The notes: generated by a model not told the origin, from the sequence alone. A stretch of DNA of 64,000 bases from Bacillus timonensis (GCA_020171895.1 JAIVAN010000003.1:868001-932000), one strand, 5' to 3'; positions 51,172 to 61,769 are shown, numbered from the stretch's first letter. Made by a program: numbers and translations.

Positions 51172-51432
51172 TACCTTGAAGATAGGTGTAAGACTATATA
51201 CGGGGTGTTAATCTTCATTGAAGGACTCTCGCTTTCCACAGGGCGCTTCTTGAGCCTACTCGGCTTCGCCTGTGGGGTCCGGGGCCTAGCAGCGCACCTC
51301 CTGCAGGAGTCTAGGTCCTTCCACTCCGATTAACACGCAATCATTACTAGTTGGCAACATTCTATAAACGCATAAATCAAGCTCACATTATCATCCTTCA
51401 TGGCGCAAATTTTTTATTAGCATGGACAGTCA
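51172..51432 (+). repeat. Interspersed palindromic repeat (after the SASP-like gene)
   Basis: Starts 8 nt after the stop codon. Outer arms GGTGTTAATC and GATTAACACG; core GAGCCTACTCGGC with one change. More diverged than other copies (TACCTTGAAGATAGG at the left end). The rest of 51165-51565 shows only the yqjB terminator. Confidence 0.87.
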
Positions 51433-51530
51433 AACCATAATATTATTTTGAACTTAAGTTGATTATCAGCATTGCACGTACCTCTTATAGTGTCTGTGGA
51501 GAAGTGAAAGGTTACAGGATTCTATATAAC

Positions 51531-51568
51531 AAAACGTCTATCTTTAAAATAAAGATAGACGTTTTTTA
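51531..51568. terminator. Terminator of yqjB
   Basis: AACGTCTATCTT and AAGATAGACGTT, 12-bp perfect stem with T run; works on the plus strand by its T run and on the minus strand by the A-rich 5' side. Confidence 0.8.
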
Positions 51569-52078
51569 GTATGACAAAGCTCCTTTTTTCTTGGCAATAT
51601 TATCAAAGCTTTCATGTGTTTTTACGATTAACACTTTTGTTCCAATAGGGACTTGTGTAAAAAGAGATTCAACTTCAGCGTTGTGCATTCTTACACATCC
51701 GTTAGTCACATAGTTACCGATTGACTTTTCATTATTGGTACCATGTATCCCATAAATTCGACCATCGGTACCCTCAGCATCAAATCCCATCCAACGTGTC
51801 CCAAGAGGATTATCAGGACTGCCACCTGGAATATTCTTTCTACGATAATAAGGATTTACAGCTTTAATAATAATAGTAAATTCTCCCTCAGGAGTTAGTT
51901 CAGATGAAACCCCGGTCGCAATTGAAAACAATCCTATTATCTCTCCATCGTTAATAAAAGCAAGTTGATTTGTTTCTTTATTAATAATAATAAAGGGGTC
52001 ACCAACAATTGGGTTTGGTCCAATTGGCCAAATGGGTGACATTGTCATACTAAGAATGAAGATCAATACAAGTTTCAT
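51566..52078 (-). CDS. yqjB: L,D-transpeptidase YqjB (YkuD domain)
   Basis: 170 residues with an N-terminal signal or anchor segment and a YkuD catalytic domain: FIIINKETNQLAFINDGEII, TPEGEFTI, and the active-site motif YGIHGTN followed by GNYVTNGCVRMHN, with catalytic His and Cys. Such enzymes form 3-3 peptidoglycan cross-links. Matches the position and type of B. subtilis YqjB. No LysM domain is present, unlike YkuD itself. Confidence 0.88.
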   Translation of the reverse strand: MKLVLIFILSMTMSPIWPIGPNPIVGDPFIIINKETNQLAFINDGEIIGLFSIATGVSSELTPEGEFTIIIKAVNPYYRRKNIPGGSPDNPLGTRWMGFDAEGTDGRIYGIHGTNNEKSIGNYVTNGCVRMHNAEVESLFTQVPIGTKVLIVKTHESFDNIAKKKGALSY

Positions 52079-52143
52079 ATTCCAACATCCTTCCTTGTTG
52101 ACTTCCCTTTAGTTTTAGACTTTTACATACAATACATGCATGC

Positions 52144-53094
52144 TTATGAAATTCCTTTAAAAGAACGCTTAATAATTAAGTATTGCTCCATCTCTTTTAG
52201 AAAATGAAAAAGCTCAGCCCTCGCTTCAAATTCAGCTCTTGATTTTGGTAGTGGCATATTTTGAAATTGCTTCCTCATTTCGTCTAATCTTACTAAAAAT
52301 CTTTTCACTGTATTTCCTGGATGAATAGATTTACTAATTTCCTCAATGTAATTAGCAACGATTTCTCCCTGCTCACACGAGTTTCTGATTGACGTCACAA
52401 TTGGTAGCATTCTCTCGATTATTTCAAATTGCTTTTCTCTCATTTTGAAGTAGTGATAATATTCATTTTCATAGCGCAAAAAATGATTTTCAACATCACG
52501 AAAAGCAACAGTTTTTGCTTTTAGTATTAGCTCTTCTGTTTCCGTAATCTCTTTTCCTTCCCATTGACTCTCATTAGTCCGCAAATATGTAACCATTTCC
52601 ATAAATATTTTCCCTATATTCTCTTCAATTTTATGTTGATATTGCTTTAATTCTTTCTCAACACTCGGCATATATAGATTGACTAGTAAAGCTATTCCAA
52701 TTCCAATAATGATTAGTGCTAATTCATTTAAAACTAGAGCAAATGTAAAGTTCTCAACTGCAAAGATATGTAATATAATGACCGTACTTGTTACAATTCC
52801 CTGTTTTGCTTTTACTGCAACTATTGTTGGAATGAAGAGTAGGAGTAAAAGTGATAATGAAACAGGGTTATATCCTAAACCTTCAAAGAAAACAAATGAA
52901 AATATAATTCCAATTATACATGCAAACAATCGCTCCCACGAACTGCGAAGCGATTTTTTTTTCGTTACTTGCACGCAAAGAATCGTAATAATTCCTGCAG
53001 ATGCGTAATTGTCTAAACCTAGCATTTGTGCAATGTAAATAGCTATACCGGTTCCAATCGCTGTTTTCGCTGTGCGATAACCAATTTTAAACAT
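52144..53094 (-). CDS. yqjA: YqjA, aromatic-acid exporter-like membrane protein
   Basis: 316 residues from ATG 53094 (TAGGAG 8 nt upstream). N-terminal half with about five membrane segments (FUSC/ArAE domain: TAIGTGIAIYIAQMLGLDN, then CIIGIIFSFVFFEGLG) and a cytoplasmic helical C-terminal half (about residues 155-316). Resembles B. subtilis YqjA (322). Transport substrate unknown. Confidence 0.87.
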   Translation of the reverse strand: MFKIGYRTAKTAIGTGIAIYIAQMLGLDNYASAGIITILCVQVTKKKSLRSSWERLFACIIGIIFSFVFFEGLGYNPVSLSLLLLLFIPTIVAVKAKQGIVTSTVIILHIFAVENFTFALVLNELALIIIGIGIALLVNLYMPSVEKELKQYQHKIEENIGKIFMEMVTYLRTNESQWEGKEITETEELILKAKTVAFRDVENHFLRYENEYYHYFKMREKQFEIIERMLPIVTSIRNSCEQGEIVANYIEEISKSIHPGNTVKRFLVRLDEMRKQFQNMPLPKSRAEFEARAELFHFLKEMEQYLIIKRSFKGIS

Positions 53095-53204
53095 GTAATC
53101 TACTCCTAAAACAAGATGTTGTCCAAACATTATTCTACTATTTATAAAGAATTACACAAAACTAAATATTATTTTTTCATAAAAAATTCACGATTAAAAA
53201 AAAG

Positions 53205-53448
53205 AATGAGGTTGGGACAAAAGTAGTTTACCTAAATAGAAACCGAAAAATGATTGTAGGTGTAGTTAATCCGCTCCTGAAATATACTTCGCTTTCCGCG
53301 GGAAGCTGGCAAGCCTCCTCGTGCTACGCACTGCGGGGTCTAGCCGTTGCTTTTCATCCCGCAGGAGTCTACGTATATTTCATTCGCTAAGCTATCATTT
53401 TGTTCGGAATTTTAGTTAAATACTTAAGTTATGTCCAGCCTCATTTTT
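53205..53448 (-). repeat. Second-family long palindrome ending the art operon
   Basis: Ends pair as AATGAGGTTGGGAC with GTCCAGCCTCATT over the whole 244 bp, and an inner GC-rich hairpin (CTTTCCGCGGGAAGC, CCTCCTCGTGC, GCGGGG, CCCGCAGGAG) shares its core with the 250-bp family but not the flanks. On the minus strand it starts at the artR stop codon and ends in a run of T, so it can terminate the art transcript. Confidence 0.8.
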
Positions 53449-54193
53449 ACAATACCTTTTGTAAAAATTCCTTCGCTCGTAGACTTTTAGGAGAATGAAA
53501 AAAAGTACTTGGATTAGCTTCCTCAATTAAAATACCTTCATCTAAAAATAAAACTCGATCCGCAACTTCCTTTGCAAATCCCATTTCATGCGTAACGATT
53601 GCCATCGTCATTCCAGTATGTGCAAGAGACTTCATTACTTCTAATACTTCTTTTACCATCTCTGGGTCTAGCGCTGATGTTGGTTCATCAAATAACATGA
53701 TTTCTGGAGACATGGCAAGTGCACGTGCTATTGCAACACGCTGCTTTTGTCCACCAGACAAACTGTTTGGATATACATTTGCTTTATCAGTCAACCCAAC
53801 TTTAGCTAACAGTTTTAACCCTTCTTCCTTGGCATCTGAATCTGAAAGCCCTTTTACATGAATAGGTGCATATGTGATATTTTCAATAACCGTCATATGG
53901 GGAAATAAGTGAAAATGCTGAAAAACCATTCCAACATTTTCCCTGATTTTTAGGATATTTTCCTTTGGATTTGTGATATCCGTTTCTCCTATCCATACTC
54001 TTCCACTTGAAGGAGATTCTAATAAGTTTAGGCAGCGTAAAAGCGTCGATTTTCCTGAACCTGATGGCCCTATTATCGCAAGAACCTCACCTTTTTCAAT
54101 TGTTGTAGTGATTCCCTTTAGTACTTCAAGATTTCCATAAGATTTGTATAGTTTTTCAACTTTAATGTGATGTTTGGTCTGGTTATGATTCAC
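53447..54193 (-). CDS. artR: Arginine ABC transporter ATP-binding protein ArtR
   Basis: ATPase of a polar amino acid importer (YqiZ in B. subtilis; also named artM). 248 residues from GTG 54193 (GGAGG 10 nt upstream), overlapping artQ by 11 nt. Walker [12 protein letters not shown]-loop [14 protein letters not shown], signature [15 protein letters not shown], Walker [16 protein letters not shown] and switch [10 protein letters not shown]. Third gene of artPQR. Confidence 0.94.
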   Translation of the reverse strand: MNHNQTKHHIKVEKLYKSYGNLEVLKGITTTIEKGEVLAIIGPSGSGKSTLLRCLNLLESPSSGRVWIGETDITNPKENILKIRENVGMVFQHFHLFPHMTVIENITYAPIHVKGLSDSDAKEEGLKLLAKVGLTDKANVYPNSLSGGQKQRVAIARALAMSPEIMLFDEPTSALDPEMVKEVLEVMKSLAHTGMTMAIVTHEMGFAKEVADRVLFLDEGILIEEANPSTFFHSPKSLRAKEFLQKVL

Positions 54194-54845
54194 TTCTACG
54201 TAACCTCCTTTCAACAAGTCTTCCGACAATAGTTAATCCCATTACAAGTAAATAGTAAATAAGTGCCACTACTAAAAATGGTTCAAAATAGCGATACGTA
54301 TTTGCTCCTACTACTTGAGCTCTCCTCATAATATCTAAATATCCAATGGTAGAGATAATAGCAGATTCCTTCGTTAAGGTAATAAATTCATTAATCAGTG
54401 CTGGTAATATATTTTTCATCGCCTGTGGTAATATAATATCTTTCATCATGAGACCGTACGATACACCTAATGCCTTAGCTGCTTCTATTTGGCCTTTATC
54501 AACCGCTTGAATGCCAGCGCGAATAACTTCTGATATATATGCACCTGAATTCAATCCAAAAGCAAGTACTCCTGCTAAGAAAGCTGGAATATCATAACCT
54601 GTTAGCTGTGGAACCGCAAAGTAAATAATCATTAATTGTAATATTAATGGTGTTCCTCGAAAAATTGATGTATATCCATCGGCAAATATTTTTAAACTCT
54701 TAAATCGGCTTATTTTAAACAACGAAAGTAAAATTCCTATAAAAAATCCTAGAATCGCGGAAACAAGCACAAATAATAACGTTACCCATATCCCATTCAT
54801 AATAAACGGAATAGAAGGCACGATTTGGGAAAAATCCAAATTCAT
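54183..54845 (-). CDS. artQ: Arginine ABC transporter permease ArtQ
   Basis: Membrane permease of the arginine importer (YqiY), 220 residues with five membrane segments. The HisM-type family motif [13 protein letters not shown] and the EAA loop [25 protein letters not shown] are clear. It lies 26 nt after artP and is translationally coupled to artR. Such permeases form homodimers. Confidence 0.94.
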   Translation of the reverse strand: MNLDFSQIVPSIPFIMNGIWVTLLFVLVSAILGFFIGILLSLFKISRFKSLKIFADGYTSIFRGTPLILQLMIIYFAVPQLTGYDIPAFLAGVLAFGLNSGAYISEVIRAGIQAVDKGQIEAAKALGVSYGLMMKDIILPQAMKNILPALINEFITLTKESAIISTIGYLDIMRRAQVVGANTYRYFEPFLVVALIYYLLVMGLTIVGRLVERRLRRSES

Positions 54846-54871
54846 GCCTTACACCTCACTTTAATTTAAAT

Positions 54872-55642
54872 TTATTTATCTTCCTGAAGCCATTTTTGTT
54901 CAAGTTTCTCTAATTCACCGTTTTCCATCATTTTTTGTAGTACCTTGTTAAAAGATTCAACTAAGTCACTACCTTTTGGAAAAGCAATGGCCATTCCCGG
55001 CGCACTATTATTTGTATCATCGAATCCATCTAAGCCAAGTTCTTTTATATAACCTTCTGCAACTGTTTTATCTAAATAGACAGCGTCTACACGTCCAGAC
55101 TTTAATTCTTGAATCATATCTGGTACTTTATTAAGTGGTTTAACAACTAAATTACTAAGTTGTTCACTAAGCTTTTTAGCACCCTCTTCTTGAATTGTAC
55201 CTAATTGAACAGCAAGTTTTTTTCCTTCTAACTCTTCCATACTCGTAATCCCTGAATCTTTTAATGTTACAATCATTTCACCAGAATGATTATAAGGAAT
55301 CGAAAAATCAACACTTTGCTGGCGCTTTTCTGTTGCAGACATCCCAGATGCAACAAAGTCAAACCGTTTAGCCTGTAGAGCCCCTATTAATCCATCAAAG
55401 CTTGAATCTTTTATTTCTAATTCATAACCTAGTTCATTAGCAATATAAGTTGCAAGATCAATATCAAACCCCACAATATTCCCCTTATCATCACGAGTTT
55501 CAAATGGTGGAAAATCCGCAGATGTTCCCATTACTAGTACCTTTTTTTCACCCTCACCATTTACCTCATTGCTCTTTCCACATGCAGAAACCAAACCAAC
55601 TAATAAAATCCCCACTAATAACACAAATATCATTTTTTTCAT
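54872..55642 (-). CDS. artP: Arginine-binding lipoprotein ArtP
   Basis: Substrate-binding protein of the importer (YqiX). 256 residues from ATG 55642 (GGAGG 7 nt upstream). Lipoprotein signal with lipobox LVSAC, then the family-3 binding fold: TSADFPPFETRDDKGNIVGFDIDLA, MSATEKRQQSVDFSIPY, and ALQAKRFDFVASGM. The ARG box in its promoter supports arginine as ligand. First gene of the operon. Confidence 0.93.
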   Translation of the reverse strand: MKKMIFVLLVGILLVGLVSACGKSNEVNGEGEKKVLVMGTSADFPPFETRDDKGNIVGFDIDLATYIANELGYELEIKDSSFDGLIGALQAKRFDFVASGMSATEKRQQSVDFSIPYNHSGEMIVTLKDSGITSMEELEGKKLAVQLGTIQEEGAKKLSEQLSNLVVKPLNKVPDMIQELKSGRVDAVYLDKTVAEGYIKELGLDGFDDTNNSAPGMAIAFPKGSDLVESFNKVLQKMMENGELEKLEQKWLQEDK

Positions 55643-55686
55643 TTCTGTTCCTCCTGTAATCAACTAATAATTATTCAACAAAATGT

Positions 55687-55715
55687 ATTTTAACACATAT
55701 GTATTTTTATTCAAT
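55687..55715 (-). promoter_or_regulatory. artP promoter overlapped by an ARG (AhrC) box
   Basis: Minus-strand TTGAAT (55714-55709), 16 nt, TAAAAT (55692-55687). The sequence at 55715-55698, ATTGAATAAAAATACATA, matches 13 of 18 positions of the ARG box CATGAATAAAAATKCAAK and covers the -35, suggesting repression by AhrC/ArgR with arginine. Confidence 0.62.
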
Positions 55716-55882
55716 ATATTTTATAAAAATTATTTATTTTTGCATAAAAACCATCTTTTTACTCACTTTTCTGATTTTTTATTCAAAACCCTCTGATTTT
55801 ATTTGTTTAAAAATGCATTTTATTTCATTTACCCTTATGTAAAATATTTGACTGGGCCTTATCGACATCATTTTTACGCAAA

Positions 55883-55905
55883 AAAAAAAGCCTCTAGGGC
55901 TTTTT
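55883..55905 (-). terminator. Terminator of brxB
   Basis: AAAAAGCC-TCTAG-GGCTTTTT stem with a long T run on the minus strand, adjoining the stop codon. Confidence 0.82.
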
Positions 55906-56343
55906 CTAAACTTCTTCGCAATATTTATCAAATGCTTCTTGGAGTTTATTTACTACTGACATTGGCTCATGTCCTTCAATTTCGTGACGCTCAACCATTG
56001 TTAAGATTTTCCCATCTTTTAGTAACGCGAATGATGGAGAAGAAGGTGGATATCCTTCAAAATAGGATCTCGCTTGTTCAGTTGCTTCTTTATCTTGACC
56101 AGCAAAAACTGTTACTAATTGATCTGGCCTCTTATCAAAGTGAACGGAATGTGCTGCTGCTGGACGTGCAATACCTCCTGCACAACCACAAACTGAATTA
56201 ACCATTACAAGAGTTGTACCTTTTTGATTTAGAGCTTCATCTACTTCTTCAGCTGTTTTTAGTTCAGTGTATCCAGCTGCAACAATCTCTTTTCTTGCTT
56301 GTTGTACTATATCATTCATAAAAAGATTAAAGTCCATATTCAT
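55906..56343 (-). CDS. brxB: Bacilliredoxin BrxB
   Basis: Thioredoxin-like protein (YqiW) that removes bacillithiol from S-bacillithiolated proteins. 145 residues. Active site CGC in [18 protein letters not shown], then [18 protein letters not shown] and [15 protein letters not shown]; nearly identical to B. subtilis along its length. AAGGAG precedes the ATG. Stands alone between art and meaB. Confidence 0.96.
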   Translation of the reverse strand: MNMDFNLFMNDIVQQARKEIVAAGYTELKTAEEVDEALNQKGTTLVMVNSVCGCAGGIARPAAAHSVHFDKRPDQLVTVFAGQDKEATEQARSYFEGYPPSSPSFALLKDGKILTMVERHEIEGHEPMSVVNKLQEAFDKYCEEV

Positions 56344-56503
56344 TTTTATAACTCTCCTTGTATTTTACTTAGTTCTATTATGTATCATAACAAGAAAAGA
56401 CATGAAAATCCAAAAATAAAATTGTGTTTAGGAAGATTATTAATGGGTAAGATAATAGTACATCTAGATTCATACCCCTAAACTCCCTAGATGGAAGGAA
56501 AGT

Positions 56504-57559
56504 TTAACTTTCCTTCTCTTTTTTATGGTCAATTTCTTGGATTTTAATCAAGTCATTTACCGCTAAGCTAACCGTTTTTCTACCGCTAATTACTTCTTCC
56601 TCTTCTAATGGAAGTTGTTTTTTTATAGTAGGATTGTTGAAGAAAGTTGTAACAAGATGTTCCTTGATCATTTCGTAAATCCAATCTTTAGATTGAGTTT
56701 TTCTTCTTTTTTCAAACACACCTGATAAAGAAGTCTTTTGTTTAAAAGTTTGTATGATGTCCCATATCTCACTAATGCCCTCATTATAGAGTGCAGAAGC
56801 TGTATAGGCTTTGGTTAACCATCCTTCAGTAGCTGGCTTTAAAAAATGGAGTATTCGATTATATTCTTCTTTTGTATAAGAAGCTTTCAGCTTATTTTCA
56901 CCATCTGCCTTATTAATGACTAAAGCATCTGCTAATTCCATCACACCCTTTTTCATCCCTTGTAACTCATCACCAGCACCAGTTAATACAACTAAAAGGA
57001 AAAAATCAACCATACTCCTTACAACCACTTCACTTTGACCGACTCCTATCGTTTCAACCAAGATAACATCAAAACCAGCCGCTTCACAAAGTAAAATCGT
57101 TTCACGTGTCTTCCTGTTAACTCCACCTAACGTACCACCTGAGGGAGAAGGACGTACAAATGCTCGTGGTTCTCTAGACAATTGCTCCATCCTTGTTTTG
57201 TCACCAAGTATACTCCCTCCTGTAATGGTACTACTAGGGTCTACAGCAAGTACTGCAACTTTATGGCCTCTCTCACACAAAAATTTCCCAAATGCTTCAA
57301 TAAACGTACTTTTTCCAGCACCTGGAACTCCAGTAATCCCAATACGAATTGATTTACCGGTATAAGGTAAGAGTTGATTGATTACTTTTTGAGCCTTTTC
57401 AAAGTGTCTTATTGCATTACTTTCGACTAAGGTAATGGCTTGAGCAAGCATGGTTCGATCCTTATTTAATACACCTTCTACAAATTCATCGGCGGTTCTT
57501 TCATTTCTTCTAACAACTCGACGTTTTCTATTTGAGTTTCCTTCGGTATATTTTTCCAT
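56504..57559 (-). CDS. meaB: Methylmalonyl-CoA mutase GTPase chaperone MeaB
   Basis: G3E-family GTPase that protects and reloads the B12 mutase. 351 residues. P-loop GITGVPGAGKSTFIEA, AVLAVDPSSTITGGSILGDKTRM, ETIGVGQSEVVVRSMVD (switch) and VINKADGENK (the NKAD specificity motif). Follows mutB after 103 nt. The inverted repeat GGAAAGTT-AACTTTCC just after the stop has no T run on the minus strand. Confidence 0.94.
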   Translation of the reverse strand: MEKYTEGNSNRKRRVVRRNERTADEFVEGVLNKDRTMLAQAITLVESNAIRHFEKAQKVINQLLPYTGKSIRIGITGVPGAGKSTFIEAFGKFLCERGHKVAVLAVDPSSTITGGSILGDKTRMEQLSREPRAFVRPSPSGGTLGGVNRKTRETILLCEAAGFDVILVETIGVGQSEVVVRSMVDFFLLVVLTGAGDELQGMKKGVMELADALVINKADGENKLKASYTKEEYNRILHFLKPATEGWLTKAYTASALYNEGISEIWDIIQTFKQKTSLSGVFEKRRKTQSKDWIYEMIKEHLVTTFFNNPTIKKQLPLEEEEVISGRKTVSLAVNDLIKIQEIDHKKEKES

Positions 57560-57662
57560 ACCAACTTGGCCCCCATAAACACCTTTTTAGAGTGATGTTT
57601 CACCAAATCCAGTTAGAATCTATTGGTACCTCTTTATAGGTTGATATTTTTATTTAAAACAT

Positions 57663-59855
57663 TCACTTGGTTTCGTCCTCATAGCCTAAACGGTGAAAAA
57701 TTTCTTCTATCACTTTTTGTGCAGCTACTGGTATTACAGTACCTGGTCCAAAAATAGCTGCAGCACCTTGTTCTCTCAAATACTCATAATCTTGAGCAGG
57801 AATTACACCACCGATTACAACTAATATATCTTCTCTACCTAATTTTTTCAGCTCAGCAACAAGCTGGGGCAATAGTGTCTTGTGTCCAGCAGCTAATGAA
57901 CTCATTCCAATTACATGGACGTCATTTTCAACTGCCTGCATAGCCGTTTCTTCTGGCGTTTGGAAAAGTGGTCCAATATCAACATCAAAGCCCAAATCTG
58001 CAAAAGCTGTGGCAATGACTTTTGCACCACGATCATGACCATCTTGACCCATTTTAGCAATCATAATCCTTGGTCTTCTTCCTTCAAGCTCTATAAATTC
58101 ATCAGTCATTACTTTTACTCGATTAATCTCGTCTTCATTCGTAAATTCTGCACTATACACACCACTAATGGAACGAATGACTGCCTTATGACGTTTAGCA
58201 ACCTTTTCTATCGCATCAGAGATTTCTCCCAAACTAGCTCGCACTCTAGCTGCCCTTACAGATAACTCTAAAAGATTACCTTTCCCCGTTTCTGTTGCAG
58301 TTGTAATTGCTTCTAATGCAGCTTTTACTTCAATCTCATTTCTAGTTGACCTTAGTTTTTCTAAATTCTCAATTTGTTTTAAGCGTACTTTACTGTTATC
58401 AATGTCTAATATATCTATTGGATCTTCTTTTTCTAATCGATATTTATTAACTCCAATAATTGTTTCTCCACCAGAATCAATTTTCGCTTGTCTGCGAGCA
58501 GCTGCTTCTTCTATTCTCATTTTAGGTAATCCAGTTTCAATCGCCTTAGCCATACCACCTAGATTTTCAATTTCCTCAATGTGTTTCCATGCTCTTTCCA
58601 TTAACTCATTCGTTAAGTATTCAACATAATAGGATCCAGCCCAAGGATCGATTACATTTGTTATACCAGTTTCGTCCTGCAAGTATAATTGGGTGTTTCT
58701 AGCTATACGTGCGGAGAAATCAGTTGGTAAAGCAATCGCCTCATCAAGTGCATTTGTGTGTAGGGATTGTGTATGGCCAAGAGAAGCAGCTAATGCCTCA
58801 ATACAAGTTCTAGTAACATTATTGTACGGATCTTGTTCTGTTAAACTCCAGCCTGAAGTTTGTGAGTGAGTTCTAAGTGCAAGAGATTTCGGATTTTTTG
58901 GATTAAAGCTTTTCATCAACTTCGCCCAAATTAGTCGAGCTGCTCGCATTTTAGCAACTTCCATAAAGTAATTCATTCCGATTGCCCAAAAGAAAGAAAG
59001 ACGTGGTGCAAAAGAATCAATATCAATGCCAGAGGCAATCCCAGTTCTGACATATTCTAGACCATCCGCCAGTGTATAAGCCAGCTCTAAGTCTGCAGGT
59101 GCTCCCGCCTCCTGCATATGGTAACCAGAAATGCTTATTGAATTAAATTTCGGCATATTCTTTGACGTATATTCAAAAATGTCGGAAATAATCCTCATTG
59201 AAGTTTCCGGTGGATAGATATATGTGTTCCGTACCATATATTCTTTTAAAATATCGTTTTGAATTGTACCTGTTAGTTTTTCTTGGTTAACTCCTTGCTC
59301 TTGTGCTGTTACAATAAAAAATGCCATGATAGGAAGTACTGCACCGTTCATTGTCATTGAAACAGACATTTTATCTAAAGGAATTCCATCAAATAGCACT
59401 TTCATATCTAAAATGGAATCTATTGCAACTCCAGCCTTACCTACATCCCCAACTACACGTGGGTGATCTGAATCATAGCCTCGGTGCGTAGCTAAGTCAA
59501 AGGCTACAGATAATCCCTTTTGTCCCATCGCTAAGTTACGACGATAAAATGCATTGCTTTCCTCTGCAGTTGAAAATCCTGCATATTGTCTAACTGTCCA
59601 AGGGCGATTAACATACATAGTTGGATATGGTCCTCGTAAAAAAGGAGCAATACCAGGCATCGTATCTAAGTGTTCAATGTCATTTATATCAGAATCAGTA
59701 TAAACTGGTTTTTGAGAAATTTGCTCGTTTGTCTGAAATAACAACTCTTCTAAATTTTGATTAATTTCACTCTCAATCTTTTGCTTTTGTTTCTCATGCT
59801 GATTATCACGATTGAATTGAAGGTAAATTTTTGTAAAATCTGGACTGCTATTCAT
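57663..59855 (-). CDS. mutB: Methylmalonyl-CoA mutase large subunit MutB
   Basis: Adenosylcobalamin enzyme isomerising (R)-methylmalonyl-CoA and succinyl-CoA. 730 residues: N-terminal TIM barrel with [20 protein letters not shown] and TPLA-like [17 protein letters not shown], and C-terminal B12 domain (about 600-730) with [15 protein letters not shown] (the DxHxxG motif, lower axial His) and [12 protein letters not shown]. It starts 1 nt after mutA stops and forms a heterodimer with MutA. Confidence 0.96.
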   Translation of the reverse strand: MNSSPDFTKIYLQFNRDNQHEKQKQKIESEINQNLEELLFQTNEQISQKPVYTDSDINDIEHLDTMPGIAPFLRGPYPTMYVNRPWTVRQYAGFSTAEESNAFYRRNLAMGQKGLSVAFDLATHRGYDSDHPRVVGDVGKAGVAIDSILDMKVLFDGIPLDKMSVSMTMNGAVLPIMAFFIVTAQEQGVNQEKLTGTIQNDILKEYMVRNTYIYPPETSMRIISDIFEYTSKNMPKFNSISISGYHMQEAGAPADLELAYTLADGLEYVRTGIASGIDIDSFAPRLSFFWAIGMNYFMEVAKMRAARLIWAKLMKSFNPKNPKSLALRTHSQTSGWSLTEQDPYNNVTRTCIEALAASLGHTQSLHTNALDEAIALPTDFSARIARNTQLYLQDETGITNVIDPWAGSYYVEYLTNELMERAWKHIEEIENLGGMAKAIETGLPKMRIEEAAARRQAKIDSGGETIIGVNKYRLEKEDPIDILDIDNSKVRLKQIENLEKLRSTRNEIEVKAALEAITTATETGKGNLLELSVRAARVRASLGEISDAIEKVAKRHKAVIRSISGVYSAEFTNEDEINRVKVMTDEFIELEGRRPRIMIAKMGQDGHDRGAKVIATAFADLGFDVDIGPLFQTPEETAMQAVENDVHVIGMSSLAAGHKTLLPQLVAELKKLGREDILVVIGGVIPAQDYEYLREQGAAAIFGPGTVIPVAAQKVIEEIFHRLGYEDETK

Positions 59856-59856
59856 G

Positions 59857-61752
59857 CTAAAACACCCCCATATCAGCTTGTAAACTTGCTAATAGTTCGT
59901 AGCAATTAGATTTCATATGAATAAAATCTAGTACACCTAGTTCCTTGAAATCTTTCTCACTTTGAGCCAGCTGCTTACCAGCAATATAAAAACGATATTG
60001 TTTCCTTGCATTTAGTTTAGAGATCATAGGTTCCACATACTCTTGATAATCCTCATCTTTTCCGCAGAAAACGAATGTATCTATGTCCATGTTAGCCACT
60101 TTCATAACAAGTTCTTCTTTTGATGTATTACCTTCAATTTTCTCAAGTTGAAAACCTCCAACTTCAAAGAAACCTGTAATGAAATCTGCCCTCGGTTTAA
60201 AATCAGTTATTGAGCCTATATTAATCAATCCAATTTTAGGGAAGAAACCATTCTTTTCTTTATAACTGATCGCATTCATTCGAAGGGCTTCAAATGGTTC
60301 AGATATTCTTCTTGTTGGAACAGGTTCAACTAGCAGATGTTCATCTTTCTTTACTGAGAATGTAATATTTTTATCTTGGTGAACGAGAGTTTCTTGAAGA
60401 TTAGCGTACATATTTGTCCCAACAATTTTATCAGTTCTATTTTTTACATTTGTCATTCTATTCTCATAGACAAAATTAATTTTTTCTTGAATAAATCCTT
60501 TTTGTAGAGCCTTAAACATGCCACCTTCACTCTCAACCTCTTGGAACAATGTCCAGGCTTTTTGGCCAACTTGATCTGTCAATGTCTCAACATACCAAGA
60601 GCCACCTGCAGGATCTACTATATGTTTTAAATGCGCCTCTTCTTGAAGGATGAGCTGTGTGTTTCTCGCTATTCTTCTAGAAAAGGAATCAGGTTGTCTA
60701 AAAGGTTCATCAAAGGCTGAAACATGTAGACTATCTACCCCACCTATAGCCGCTGCAAATGCTTCAGTTGTTGAACGTAGCATATTCACATATGGATCAA
60801 ATACTGTTTTTGTAAAAGCTGATGTTCTAGCATGGATATTCATTTTCTGAGAATCTCGATTTCCTCCAAAAGCTTTAATAATCGTTGACCACATTTCCTT
60901 TGCTGCACGTAATTTGGCAATTTCCATAAACATGTTTGACCCAATAGAAAATGAAAAAGTCATTTTAGGTGCAATTGCGTCAATTTGCAAACCACGTTCA
61001 ATACATGCTCTAATGTAGTCAGTAGCTGTTGCCATCGCAAATGCAAGTTCCTGTACAGAGCTAGCTCCTCCATTGTGATATGGCTGACCATTTACTAAAA
61101 TTACTCTGAGGTGAGGTGCAGCTCTTTCTGACCATTTAATAGAGTCGACCATATGATCTAATAATTTAGTTAGTTCCAGAGGAAGATTTCCAGTTTTAGC
61201 AAGGTATCCCAATGGGTCCATGCCTACTGTACCCACCAATTTTTTTGTGTCTATCTCTTCTTGCTCACAGTATTGTTGGAACAATGACAAAAATGGTAGA
61301 GAAGTAGATTGCGTGTCTATTAATAATGGCACCTCTATTAAAGAGATTCCTTTAAACAGTAAATTTATCTCTTTAATAGAATGAATTTGTACACCCTCGT
61401 TTAGCACAATATGAATCATAGATAAACCTCTAGCTAGCTCTTCACGTAAAAGTTGATTGAGTTCTTCGCATGATTCTCCAGTTAATTCTTGACTGATATA
61501 CCAAGGTTTTTGCTTATAACCAAGTGCACTGGTCCCTCTTCTAAACGGCTCTTCTCCCGGTAAAGAATTAGTAGCATGGCTTTTTTCTAAGTCTTGCTTT
61601 GTATATAACGGCTTTAATTGAATACCTTCATATGTATTGGTAAAAAGCTTATCGAATGGTCTCCCTTTTAAAGATTTTTCGGCTTCATTCTTCCAGGTAT
61701 CATAATCAACTGATGGAAAAGATTGTGATTTGAATTGTTCTACGTTGTTCAC
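59857..61752 (-). CDS. mutA: Methylmalonyl-CoA mutase small subunit MutA
   Basis: Non-catalytic partner of MutB. 631 residues, with the barrel domain ([17 protein letters not shown], then [23 protein letters not shown]) and a C-terminal flavodoxin-like region that lacks the DxHxxG motif, as expected for the small subunit. Start is GTG 61752 with GGGGGAG upstream. The cre-like site at 61770-61784 sits between promoter region and start. Confidence 0.93.
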   Translation of the reverse strand: MNNVEQFKSQSFPSVDYDTWKNEAEKSLKGRPFDKLFTNTYEGIQLKPLYTKQDLEKSHATNSLPGEEPFRRGTSALGYKQKPWYISQELTGESCEELNQLLREELARGLSMIHIVLNEGVQIHSIKEINLLFKGISLIEVPLLIDTQSTSLPFLSLFQQYCEQEEIDTKKLVGTVGMDPLGYLAKTGNLPLELTKLLDHMVDSIKWSERAAPHLRVILVNGQPYHNGGASSVQELAFAMATATDYIRACIERGLQIDAIAPKMTFSFSIGSNMFMEIAKLRAAKEMWSTIIKAFGGNRDSQKMNIHARTSAFTKTVFDPYVNMLRSTTEAFAAAIGGVDSLHVSAFDEPFRQPDSFSRRIARNTQLILQEEAHLKHIVDPAGGSWYVETLTDQVGQKAWTLFQEVESEGGMFKALQKGFIQEKINFVYENRMTNVKNRTDKIVGTNMYANLQETLVHQDKNITFSVKKDEHLLVEPVPTRRISEPFEALRMNAISYKEKNGFFPKIGLINIGSITDFKPRADFITGFFEVGGFQLEKIEGNTSKEELVMKVANMDIDTFVFCGKDEDYQEYVEPMISKLNARKQYRFYIAGKQLAQSEKDFKELGVLDFIHMKSNCYELLASLQADMGVF

Positions 61753-61769
61753 AACAACTCCCCCTTTCT

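Noticed and set aside
56493-56516. Inverted repeat GGAAAGTT-AACTTTCC after meaB as its terminator
   Set aside because: The T run follows on the plus strand inside meaB, not on the minus strand, so it does not look like a terminator for meaB.
893-61752. Frames opposite or within known genes (for example plus-strand frames within spoVAF, yqjE, mutB and bkdB)
   Set aside because: Each overlaps a well-supported gene in another frame, shows no family motif and has no ribosome site.
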